64,000 nucleotides of DNA from Nitrosomonadales bacterium (GTDB lineage: Bacteria > Pseudomonadota > Gammaproteobacteria > Burkholderiales > Gallionellaceae): assembly GCA_016195965.1 (NCBI GenBank), contig JACPYR010000010.1, positions 1 through 64,000 on the forward strand. Reading direction: 5' to 3'. A program made the translations under genes and the position numbers. Positions 42,760 through 50,589 of the stretch are shown here, piece by piece; position 1 is the stretch's first letter, and each line of letters opens with the position of its first letter. The notes under the pieces were generated by a model. That model had not been told where the DNA came from. It ran no database searches and saw nothing but the letters and a program-made list of their open reading frames with translations.

Positions 42760-43215
42760 CAATCTTCAGCATCCGACAAACCCGCATCCCTGACGCGCGA
42801 AGCGTTATTGCGCCAGGCCATTGAGCAGTTCTACTTCGGCTACCGCGCCTTCACCGCGCCGCCAGACCGCATACTGGAACAGCGCGGCCTGGGCCGGGTG
42901 CATCACCGCATCCTGTATTTCGTCGGGCGCAATCACAAGATTTCCGTCAACGCCTTGCTCGCGCTGCTCAGCGTCAGCAAGCAGGCGCTGAACGCGCCGC
43001 TCCGGCAACTGGTCGAAATGCAACTGGTGGCGATGGATACTGCCGAGCACGACAAGCGGGTGCGCCAGCTGAGCCTGACCTCCTCCGGCGCCAAGCTGGA
43101 GGCGCAGCTCACCGGCACGCAGATGAAGCAACTGCAAACGGTGTTCAAGCAGGCAGGCGCCGATGCCGAAGAGGGATGGCATCGGGTGATGCTGCGCTTG
43201 AGCGAGCAGAGTTGA
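42751..43215 (+). CDS. MarR-family regulator
   Basis: The 154-residue protein has the MarR winged helix (about 45-110; ISVNALLALLSVSKQALNAPLRQLVEMQLV, listed in two adjoining helices) and long dimerisation helices. The start codon lies at the centre of a dyad operator. It is divergent from the aminotransferase at 41524. Ligand unknown. Confidence 0.88.
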   Translation: MVDQSSASDKPASLTREALLRQAIEQFYFGYRAFTAPPDRILEQRGLGRVHHRILYFVGRNHKISVNALLALLSVSKQALNAPLRQLVEMQLVAMDTAEHDKRVRQLSLTSSGAKLEAQLTGTQMKQLQTVFKQAGADAEEGWHRVMLRLSEQS

Positions 43216-43290
43216 TCGCCGATGGATGCGGCGGTATAGATGGCAAGAGGTTAAGCTGGGCACTAGCGTGCGATGCTCAACCCACAAAGC

Positions 43291-43321
43291 AAAAAACCCG
43301 GGACTTTCGTGCCGGGCTTTT
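43291..43321 (-). terminator. Bidirectional rho-independent terminator after the cold-shock gene
   Basis: AACCCGG...CCGGGCTT forms a GC-rich stem with A-run on one side and T-run on the other, located 20 nt past the csp stop. It can also end marR transcripts. Confidence 0.8.
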
Positions 43322-43341
43322 GTTAACAACGCAGGAACCGA

Positions 43342-43545
43342 TTAAGGGGCCTGAATGTTGGAAGCTTGTTTGCCTTTAGGGCCTTGAACGACTTCGAAGG
43401 TCACTTTCTGGCCTTCTTTGAGCGATTTGAAGCCGCTCATGTTGATTGCGGAAAAGTGCGCGAACAGGTCTTCGCTGCCATCATCCGGAGTGATAAAACC
43501 AAAGCCTTTTGCATCGTTGAACCATTTAACTGTACCAGTTGCCAT
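43342..43545 (-). CDS. Cold-shock-domain protein (CspA family)
   Basis: The 67-residue single OB-fold protein has RNP1 KGFGFITP and RNP2 LFAHFSAI. It binds single-stranded nucleic acid. GTAAGGAAGAAG precedes the ATG, and ~200 nt of leader-like, A/T-rich DNA separates it from clpS. Whether it is cold-induced cannot be told. Confidence 0.95.
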   Translation of the reverse strand: MATGTVKWFNDAKGFGFITPDDGSEDLFAHFSAINMSGFKSLKEGQKVTFEVVQGPKGKQASNIQAP

Positions 43546-43783
43546 GTGTCTTCTTCCTTACTAAAAAAACGGAGAAATCCCCCGCGAAACTGTTTGAATC
43601 CAAGACCGCACACGGCAAAACCAGTACTGCAGATACTTTGAATCAAACTCCAGCGCGCTTTTTACCCCTAATTAACCGATTTCGTCAAGTGGTTTATTAA
43701 ATAAATACCGATAGGGCTTGAAAAAGCATCGCTAATCATCAAATATGCATACGCAAGAAGTGTCAGAATACGCACCAACAACT

Positions 43784-44092
43784 ATGGCAACCAAACAACA
43801 TATCAGCACGGTGCTTGCACCGGAACGCACCAAAGCCAAGCCGCCCCGCACTTATAAGGTGGTTTTGTTCAATGACGATTACACTACGATGGATTTTGTG
43901 ATTGAGGTGCTGCAACGGTTTTTCGCGATGAACCGGGAACGAGCATTGCAAATCATGCTCAAAGTGCACAATGAAGGTTCTGCAGTATGCGGCGTATATT
44001 CTCTGGATGTCGCTGAAACAAAAGTGAGCCAGGTATCAGAGTTTGCAAAACAGCATGGACATCCGCTACGATGCGGCATGGAGGAAAATTGA
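43784..44092 (+). CDS. clpS: ClpS adaptor of the ClpAP protease
   Basis: ClpS binds N-degron substrates and hands them to ClpA. The core [20 protein letters not shown] and the [19 protein letters not shown] segment are diagnostic. ATG 43784 gives the family-like MATKQH start; ATG 43745 would add 13 residues. Neither has a clear Shine-Dalgarno. clpA begins 1 nt after the stop. Confidence 0.95.
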   Translation: MATKQHISTVLAPERTKAKPPRTYKVVLFNDDYTTMDFVIEVLQRFFAMNRERALQIMLKVHNEGSAVCGVYSLDVAETKVSQVSEFAKQHGHPLRCGMEEN

Positions 44093-44093
44093 A

Positions 44094-46349
44094 ATGATTG
44101 CACAAGAACTGGAAGTAAGTTTGCATTTGGCATTCGTAGAAGCTCGCCAGAAGCGCCACGAATTCATCACCGTCGAGCATCTGTTGCTCACGATGCTGGA
44201 CAACGCTTCCGCCGCACAGGTGCTGCGCGCTTGCGGCGTCGACATCGAAGAGTTGCGCCAGGTCGTATCCGACTTCATCACGACACACACACCGATCACG
44301 CCAGGCGGCCACGAAGTTGACACACAGCCTACCGTCGGTTTCCAGCGTGTCATCCAGCGCGCCATCCTGCATGTGCAATCCACCAACAAGAAAGAAGTCA
44401 CGGGCGCCAACATTCTGGTTGCCCTGTTCGGTGAAAAAGATTCGCATGCGGTGTATTTCCTCACCCAGCGCAATGTCACCCGGCTGGATGTGGTGAATTA
44501 TATTGCTCATGGCATCGACAAGGCCCTGCCGAGCACACCGGCCAAACCACAAAATGAACCGGAATCCGAATCAGAACAGAATACCGGTAGCGCTCTAAAA
44601 AGCTATGCGCAGGATTTAAACATCCAAGCCCTGGCCGGGAAGATCGACCCTCTGATAGGCCGGGAAATAGAACTGGAGCGCGTCATCCAAACCCTGTGCC
44701 GCCGCCGCAAGAACAATCCCTTGCTGGTAGGCGAGGCGGGAGTCGGCAAGACCGCGATCGCAGAAGGGCTGGCACGGCGCATCATCGAAAACAACGTTCC
44801 GGAAATCCTCAAGGATGCGCACGTGTATTCTCTCGACATGGGTTCGTTGCTGGCCGGGACCAAATACCGTGGTGACTTTGAGCAACGCCTGAAAGCCCTG
44901 CTGAAAGAGCTGTCAGATGCACCGAACGCGATCCTGTTTATCGACGAAATCCATACCATGATAGGTGCGGGAGCCGCTTCAGGCGGCACGATGGATGCGT
45001 CCAACCTGCTCAAGCCGGCATTGTCGAATGGATTGCTGAAATGCATAGGCGCAACCACCTATCAGGAGTACCGTGGCATTTTCGAAAAGGATCACGCGCT
45101 GTCGCGCCGTTTCCAGAAAGTCGATGTACCTGAACCTTCGGTAGAACAGACCATCGAGATATTGAAAGGGCTCAAGCCGCGCTTTGAAGAACACCACAAC
45201 GTCAAGTTCAGCGCAGCGGCCATCACCAGCGCAGCGGAGCTTTCCGCGCGCTTTATCAACGATCGCCATTTGCCCGACAAGGCAATCGACGTGCTGGACG
45301 AAGCCGGTGCGGCACAACGCATCCTGCCTAAATCAAGACAGAAAAAAGTCATCGGCAAACATGAGATCGAGGAGATCATCGCCAAGATTGCCCGCATCCC
45401 GCCGCGCACAGTTTCGTCCGATGACCGCAACACACTCAAGACTCTGGATCGCGATTTGAAAGCCGTGGTATTTGGCCAGAACAAGGCCATCGAGGCACTC
45501 GCCACCGCAATCAAGATGTCGCGCAGCGGGCTGGGCAATCCGCAAAAACCCATCGGCAGTTTCCTGTTCTCCGGTCCGACCGGCGTTGGCAAGACCGAAG
45601 TGGCGCGCCAGCTCGCCTACAGCATGGGCATGCCGCTGCACCGCTTCGACATGTCCGAATACATGGAACGCCACGCCGTATCGCGCTTGATCGGCGCGCC
45701 TCCCGGTTACGTGGGTTTCGACCAGGGCGGCTTGCTCACCGAGGCGATCAGCAAACAGCCTCATGCCGTGCTGTTGCTGGACGAAATCGAAAAGGCCCAC
45801 CCGGACATTTTCAACATCCTGCTGCAGGTGATGGATCACGGCACGCTTACCGACAACAATGGGCGCAAGGCCGACTTCCGCAACGTAGTCATCATCATGA
45901 CCACCAACGCGGGCGCCGAAGCCCTGAACAAGAGCCATATCGGCTTCACCCAGAGCAGCGTGAGCGGCGATGAAATGGCCGAGATCAAACGCACCTTCAC
46001 GCCGGAATTCCGCAACCGGCTGGATGCGGTCATTTCCTTCGCACCACTGGATCATGAAGTGATCCTGCGCGTAGTCGACAAATTCCTGATGCAACTCGAA
46101 GAACAGTTGCACGAGAAGAAAGTGGAAGTAGTGTTCACCGACGCCCTCAAAGACCATCTGGCCGACAACGGCTTCGATCCATTGATGGGCGCACGCCCGA
46201 TGGCGCGCCTGATCCAGGACACGATACGTTCTGCATTGGCCGACGAGTTGCTGTTCGGCAAACTGGCGAACGGCGGCAAGGTGACTGTCGATGTCGATGT
46301 GGACAAAAAAGTAAGACTGGTATTTGCGGAAGAACCCGTTCCTGCCTAG
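44094..46349 (+). CDS. clpA: ClpA ATPase subunit of the ClpAP protease
   Basis: The 751-residue AAA+ unfoldase has a Clp-N domain (about 1-145), AAA1 with GEAGVGKTA and AAA2 with SGPTGVGKTE, and the MDASNLLKPAL and LLDEIEKAHP motifs. ATG 44094 is chosen because GGAGG lies 9 nt upstream and the product then starts MIAQELEVSL like its relatives. Substrate flow is controlled by ClpS encoded directly before it. Confidence 0.97.
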   Translation: MIAQELEVSLHLAFVEARQKRHEFITVEHLLLTMLDNASAAQVLRACGVDIEELRQVVSDFITTHTPITPGGHEVDTQPTVGFQRVIQRAILHVQSTNKKEVTGANILVALFGEKDSHAVYFLTQRNVTRLDVVNYIAHGIDKALPSTPAKPQNEPESESEQNTGSALKSYAQDLNIQALAGKIDPLIGREIELERVIQTLCRRRKNNPLLVGEAGVGKTAIAEGLARRIIENNVPEILKDAHVYSLDMGSLLAGTKYRGDFEQRLKALLKELSDAPNAILFIDEIHTMIGAGAASGGTMDASNLLKPALSNGLLKCIGATTYQEYRGIFEKDHALSRRFQKVDVPEPSVEQTIEILKGLKPRFEEHHNVKFSAAAITSAAELSARFINDRHLPDKAIDVLDEAGAAQRILPKSRQKKVIGKHEIEEIIAKIARIPPRTVSSDDRNTLKTLDRDLKAVVFGQNKAIEALATAIKMSRSGLGNPQKPIGSFLFSGPTGVGKTEVARQLAYSMGMPLHRFDMSEYMERHAVSRLIGAPPGYVGFDQGGLLTEAISKQPHAVLLLDEIEKAHPDIFNILLQVMDHGTLTDNNGRKADFRNVVIIMTTNAGAEALNKSHIGFTQSSVSGDEMAEIKRTFTPEFRNRLDAVISFAPLDHEVILRVVDKFLMQLEEQLHEKKVEVVFTDALKDHLADNGFDPLMGARPMARLIQDTIRSALADELLFGKLANGGKVTVDVDVDKKVRLVFAEEPVPA

Positions 46350-46399
46350 TACCAGAACATAAGCTCCGCAGGAGCATTCCACCACGATTAGTGTATCCG

Positions 46400-46424
46400 G
46401 CGTAAGTCCCGGCGGGACTTACGC
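46400..46424. other. Perfect 11-bp hairpin between clpA and gluQ
   Basis: GCGTAAGTCCC-GGC-GGGACTTACGC, without a T tract. A smaller hairpin GCTCC-GCA-GGAGC precedes it. They may be a weak terminator or an mRNA-stabilising structure at the end of clpA. Confidence 0.5.
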
Positions 46425-46435
46425 TCTACAGACAC

Positions 46436-47335
46436 ATGCCATCCCAATCTCAATATCGCGGGCGCTTCGCGCCGTCCCCAACCGGCCCGCTCCACTTCGG
46501 ATCACTCGTTGCCGCCGTCGGCAGTTACCTCGATGCAAAACATCACCACGGCAAATGGCTGGTGCGCATCGAAGACCTCGATACGCCGCGCTGCATGCCG
46601 GGCGCAGCAGACGATATCCTGCACACATTGGCGGCGTTCGGATTGCATAGCGATGAGCCGGTGATATACCAGAGCCGGCGCACGGCGGCTTATGAAGTAG
46701 CTTTGCGGAAATTACAAGCCCTCGGAACGGTATATCCGTGCTGCTGCACGCGCAAGGAAATCGCCGACTCCGCGCTGCAACTCGGCGATGAACTGGTCTA
46801 TCCCGGCACCTGCCGCAATGGCATCGCCTCAGGCAAAACAGCACGGGCTTGGCGGGTACGCGTAAACGATGCGCGCATCGGCTTCAACGATCAGCTGCAA
46901 GGCAATATGTCTCAGGAATTAGCAAGCGAGGTTGGCGATTTCGTCGTGAAGCGTGCCGACGGGTTGTTCGCCTACCAATTGGCGGTGGTCGTAGACGATG
47001 CATGCCAGGACATCACACATGTGGTGCGCGGCGCAGATTTACTCGCTTCCACTCCGCGCCAAATATACTTGCAACGGCTGCTGGAGTTGGACACACCCGT
47101 TTATATGCACCTGCCGGTAGCCGTGAACACCCAAGGCGAAAAGCTCAGCAAACAGACCCTTGCCCAACCGATCGAAAGGAACAACACGGCATCCACCTTG
47201 TTCGATACACTGGCGTTCCTGCAGCAGCAACCCCCTGCCGAATTGCGCTACAGTGCGATTGAGCGCATATGGATGTGGGCTATGGCAAACTGGCAACCGG
47301 GGCCGTTACGGCATCGTCAGCAGCTTATGCTATGA
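46436..47335 (+). CDS. gluQ: Glutamyl-Q tRNA(Asp) synthetase
   Basis: A 299-residue GluRS-like enzyme without the anticodon-binding domain. It attaches glutamate to queuosine 34 of tRNA(Asp). The HIGH-like motif is PTGPLHFGS, KLSKQ serves as KMSKS, and zinc ligands YPCCCTRKE...YPGTC are present. Length and motifs fit GluQ-RS. Confidence 0.95.
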   Translation: MPSQSQYRGRFAPSPTGPLHFGSLVAAVGSYLDAKHHHGKWLVRIEDLDTPRCMPGAADDILHTLAAFGLHSDEPVIYQSRRTAAYEVALRKLQALGTVYPCCCTRKEIADSALQLGDELVYPGTCRNGIASGKTARAWRVRVNDARIGFNDQLQGNMSQELASEVGDFVVKRADGLFAYQLAVVVDDACQDITHVVRGADLLASTPRQIYLQRLLELDTPVYMHLPVAVNTQGEKLSKQTLAQPIERNNTASTLFDTLAFLQQQPPAELRYSAIERIWMWAMANWQPGPLRHRQQLML

Positions 47336-47402
47336 GTCAATAGCATATCCGCGCCGCACCGGAAAATTCGATACACCGAGAATACAATTCGAACTCTTAT
47401 CC

Positions 47403-48047
47403 ATGTACACACCCAAATTTTTTGAAGAGCCGCGTATTGATGTCATGCACCAACTGATGATGGCGCGACCTCTGGCCACATTGGTCACGCTGGCATCCAG
47501 CGGGCTAGCAGCCAATCACATACCGCTACACCTCGCGGATACGCCTGCGCCGCTCGGCACGTTGCGCGGGCATGTGGCGCGCGCGAATCCGCTGTGGAGC
47601 GATTTCGCGAAAGACATCGAGGTGCTGGCGATATTCCACGGCCCGGACAGCTACATCACGCCAAACTGGTATCCCACCAAACATGAAACCGGCAAGGTTG
47701 TGCCGACCTGGAATTATGCGGTCGTGCACGCCCATGGCACGCTGCGCGTGATCGACGATGCAGTGTGGGTACGAGCACAGCTCGAAGCGCTCACCGATCA
47801 CCATGAAGCAGGCTTTACCAAACCATGGGCGGTATCGGATGCCCCTCGCGAATTCACCGAAAAGCTGATCGCCAGCATCGTCGGCATCGAAATCATCATC
47901 AGCAAACTTTCCGGCAAATGGAAAGTGAGCCAGAATCAGCCCGCGCTCAATCAGGCCGGGGTGATCGCAGGATTAAGCAATAGCGAACTGCGCGATGCGG
48001 AGGCGATGGCCGCACTGGTTGCGGAAGGTACAAAACGTGCGAAATAA
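47403..48047 (+). CDS. PaiB-type FMN-binding protein
   Basis: The 214-residue protein has a split-barrel FMN fold with the PaiB signatures NHIPLHL, HGPDSYITPNWY and VPTWNYAVVHAHG. Bacillus PaiB is described as a negative regulator of degradative enzymes; the biochemical role elsewhere is unclear. The start is ATG 47403; the longer frame from 47160 is a shadow of gluQ. Its 3' end overlaps murI by 11 nt. Confidence 0.88.
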   Translation: MYTPKFFEEPRIDVMHQLMMARPLATLVTLASSGLAANHIPLHLADTPAPLGTLRGHVARANPLWSDFAKDIEVLAIFHGPDSYITPNWYPTKHETGKVVPTWNYAVVHAHGTLRVIDDAVWVRAQLEALTDHHEAGFTKPWAVSDAPREFTEKLIASIVGIEIIISKLSGKWKVSQNQPALNQAGVIAGLSNSELRDAEAMAALVAEGTKRAK

Positions 48048-48864
48048 ATCATCCTTCCCGACCGCAGCCCAACCTATCGGCATATTCGATTCAGGCGTGG
48101 GCGGCTTGTCGGTGCTGCGCGAAATACGCCGCGAGCTGCCGCACGAAAACTTGCTGTATGTGGCCGATTCCGGCCATGCGCCCTATGGCGACAAGTCCGC
48201 AAAGCTGATCGAGGCCAGAGCGATTGCGATCGTCGAATTTCTGATCGGCCAGCACGCCAAGGCCATCGTGGTAGCTTGCAACACCGCGACCGGTGTGGCG
48301 GTGCAAACGCTGCGCGCAAGATTTTCGCTGCCCATCGTGGCGATGGAACCCGCCGTAAAACCGGCTGCCGCATACACCCAGTCCGGCGTGATAGGCGTGC
48401 TGGCCACCAGCAGAACGATAGCCAGCGACAACATCGCCAGGTTGCGTGAACGCTTTGGCGCCGATGTAAAAATCCTGCTGCAGGCTTGTCCCGGGCTGGT
48501 CGAACAGGTGGAAGCGGGCGATCTGTCCGGCGCGCAAACCCGTGTCTTGATCGAACGCTATGTCCTGCCCCTGCTCGAGCAGCAGGCCGACGCGCTGGTG
48601 CTGGGCTGCACTCACTATCCCTTTCTCGCGCCACTGATCCGCGAGATTGCCGGACCTGCGGTCGCGATCATCGACCCCGCCGCCGCGATAGCCCGCGAGC
48701 TGCGCCGCCGATTGACAAGCGCCGCAATGTTGTCGCATGCCACCACTGCCGGCGCCGAACAATTCTGGAGCAGTGCCGCGCCGGACACCACCCGGTCGGT
48801 GATCGCGCAATTATGGCAACCCGGTATCGACGTGCTGCACTTGCCCCATGCACCGGCCGCATGA
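48037..48864 (+). CDS. murI: Glutamate racemase
   Basis: MurI makes D-glutamate for peptidoglycan. Both catalytic cysteines are seen (VVACNTATG and LGCTHYPF), with the IGIFDSGVGGLSVL start and the YVADSGHAPYG loop. GTG 48037 is preferred because GGAAGG lies 8 nt upstream and the 14 preceding codons are PaiB shadow. 275 residues is normal. Confidence 0.96.
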   Translation: MRNKSSFPTAAQPIGIFDSGVGGLSVLREIRRELPHENLLYVADSGHAPYGDKSAKLIEARAIAIVEFLIGQHAKAIVVACNTATGVAVQTLRARFSLPIVAMEPAVKPAAAYTQSGVIGVLATSRTIASDNIARLRERFGADVKILLQACPGLVEQVEAGDLSGAQTRVLIERYVLPLLEQQADALVLGCTHYPFLAPLIREIAGPAVAIIDPAAAIARELRRRLTSAAMLSHATTAGAEQFWSSAAPDTTRSVIAQLWQPGIDVLHLPHAPAA

Positions 48865-49058
48865 CGCACCAGACTGTTAACGAAACCACTCTACCAAAGG
48901 CCTTGCGGGCACCCCAAGCCGATTTGTTCTATCTGAGAAAAAGCGGCCAAAAATGACTTGATTTTTTCATTTTCAGGCCTATATTGATATTCCCCGATGA
49001 GGTTTGCAGGGGAATGCAGGTTCGATGTGTGCAGTTCTACTTTCACAGGGAGAACACC

Positions 49059-49269
49059 ATGAAATGGGTCGATGTCAATCGCATTGCCAAGCCGCACAGT
49101 ATCAAACCCGGTCGCCTTTCAAAAACCGAGTTGCTCGGAACAATCCAAACTGACGAAGGTAATTTCCCCCTGCTTTGCTACCGCCGATAGCGGTAAGTGC
49201 AATCGGGGTGGTTGCCTTGAGCGTGAAGATGGTCCGGATGCAACTCATCACAAAGGAGAGCTATCATGA
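49059..49269 (+). pseudogene. Small SAP-like domain protein, frameshifted in a C homopolymer
   Basis: A strong Shine-Dalgarno (AGGGAG) precedes ATG 49059. The first frame reads MKWVDVNRIAKPHSIKPG...TDEGNFPLLCYRR and stops at 49190. At CCCCC near 49168 removal of one C restores the expected family ending EGNFPCFATADSGKC...GGCLERED, which runs to TGA 49267-49269 and overlaps the hsp20 start. The restored ~69-residue product combines a SAP-like helix pair with a Cys-rich tail, a family I know from proteobacteria without assigned function. Confidence 0.75.
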
Positions 49270-49718
49270 ATTTAGTCAAATGGGATCCCTTCCGGGAACT
49301 GGAAGATGTCACTGATCGCTTGAATCGTATATTTGGCCGTTCCGCCATTCGCACCGAAACCAGCCCAAAAATGCTGGGGATGGCTGACTGGTCGCCCTCC
49401 GTCGATATCAGCGAGACGGACACGGAATATCTGATCAAGGGCGAAATTCCAGGAGTGAAAAAGGAAGATGTCAAAGTCACCCTTGAAGGTGGCATGCTTA
49501 CCCTGCAGGGCGAGCGCAAGATGGAGAAGGAAGAAAAAGGCAAGAAGTTCCACCGCGTAGAATGTTCTTATGGCAGCTTCATGCGCAGTTTCCGTGTGCC
49601 CGAAGATGCCGACGAGAGCAAGGTGAAGGCCGAATTCAAGGACGGCATGATCAGCGTCACGCTGCCCAAAACTGCGAAGGCCGCAACACCCAAGGCCATC
49701 AATGTCACGGTGACCTGA
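49266..49718 (+). CDS. Hsp20/alpha-crystallin small heat-shock protein
   Basis: The 150-residue protein has an N-terminal MNLVKWDPFRELEDVTDRLN and an alpha-crystallin domain (about 42-140) with EIPGVKKEDVKVTLEGGMLTL and the KAEFKDGMISVTLPK end strand. It holds unfolding proteins for refolding. AAGGAGAG lies just before the ATG, which overlaps the restored SAP-like gene stop. I see no convincing sigma-32 promoter; TTGATT/TATTGA at 48958-48987 is a possible sigma-70 one. Confidence 0.95.
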   Translation: MNLVKWDPFRELEDVTDRLNRIFGRSAIRTETSPKMLGMADWSPSVDISETDTEYLIKGEIPGVKKEDVKVTLEGGMLTLQGERKMEKEEKGKKFHRVECSYGSFMRSFRVPEDADESKVKAEFKDGMISVTLPKTAKAATPKAINVTVT

Positions 49719-49790
49719 GCGACTTACAACATAAGTAGCCGGTGCTCCCGTTCAAATGGAGCGGGAGCCTATCAATATCAGGAGGCTATC

Positions 49791-50285
49791 ATGACCATGC
49801 AATCACAAGGTTTTCACCCGATCCGCCGCGACCGGTTGTTGCAGGAAGCCATACACGACAGTTACAAAATCAAGGGGAAACTACACGAACCGACGTTCTG
49901 TCCGAACTGCGGCGCAGTGTTTCACAGCGGACGCTGGCAATGGCTGAGCAAACCCAAGGATGCACATCAAACGATTTGTCCGGCGTGCCAGCGGGTTCAC
50001 GATCATTTTCCGGCTGGTTATGTGTCGCTAAGCGGCGAATTTTTTTCGGCACATGAACAAGAAATTCTGCGGTTGATACGGCATAGGGAAACCCAGGAAA
50101 AAGTAGAGCATCCGTTGCAACGCATCATGGATATCGAAAAAATTGCGCACGGCTTACAAGTGACGACCACCGACATCCATCTGGCACGCAGTATCGGAGT
50201 GGCGTTGCACCATGCCTACCAAGGTGAACTGGATTTCCGCTACAACACTGAACAAAATCTGCTGCGCGTCAGCTGGAGCCGCTAA
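49791..50285 (+). CDS. BCAM0308-family zinc-ribbon protein
   Basis: The 164-residue protein has two CxxC knuckles (FCPNCGAVFH and ICPACQRVHD), then an ATP-independent alpha/beta domain with TTTDIHLARSIGVALHHAY. It matches the BCAM0308 family, common in betaproteobacteria and of unknown function, with faint similarity to NMD3. AGGAGG precedes the ATG. Position after hsp20 suggests a stress-linked unit, but a 72-nt gap separates them. Confidence 0.82.
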   Translation: MTMQSQGFHPIRRDRLLQEAIHDSYKIKGKLHEPTFCPNCGAVFHSGRWQWLSKPKDAHQTICPACQRVHDHFPAGYVSLSGEFFSAHEQEILRLIRHRETQEKVEHPLQRIMDIEKIAHGLQVTTTDIHLARSIGVALHHAYQGELDFRYNTEQNLLRVSWSR

Positions 50286-50589
50286 TGCGGCTTGCCATTT
50301 ACGGCGGCACTCACCACAGGGGCGGCTTCATCTGCAAAATAAATCGCTGCCACGTCAATTCCTCACCCGGCTTATGGGTTAATTGATTGCCCGGCCTTAT
50401 GGGAAACCGCCCCTGCTCCTTCGCAAAAAGTTCACCCGCTCAATCACGCCATCCACAACGCAGCTGCCGGTGGTGTAGAATGCATCGCGTTGAACATCCG
50501 CAAGGCGTACAGAGCAAATAAAAAAACACGCCCCCTGTCCAACGCTCAAGCCGGAAGCCATTTTCGTTTACATCTCATTCTGGGTAATC
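50286..50589. other. 304-bp intergenic stretch
   Basis: I see no coding frame, RNA gene or strong hairpin. It must contain the promoter of the kinase gene at 50590, but no convincing -35/-10 pair stands out. Confidence 0.5.

Noticed and set aside
45333-46385. 350-codon ORF antisense to clpA
   Set aside because: Shadow frame; clpA is unambiguous.
48958-49000. Heat-shock sigma-32 promoter before hsp20
   Set aside because: CTTGATT and CCCCGAT are present, but the ~28-nt spacing is too long.
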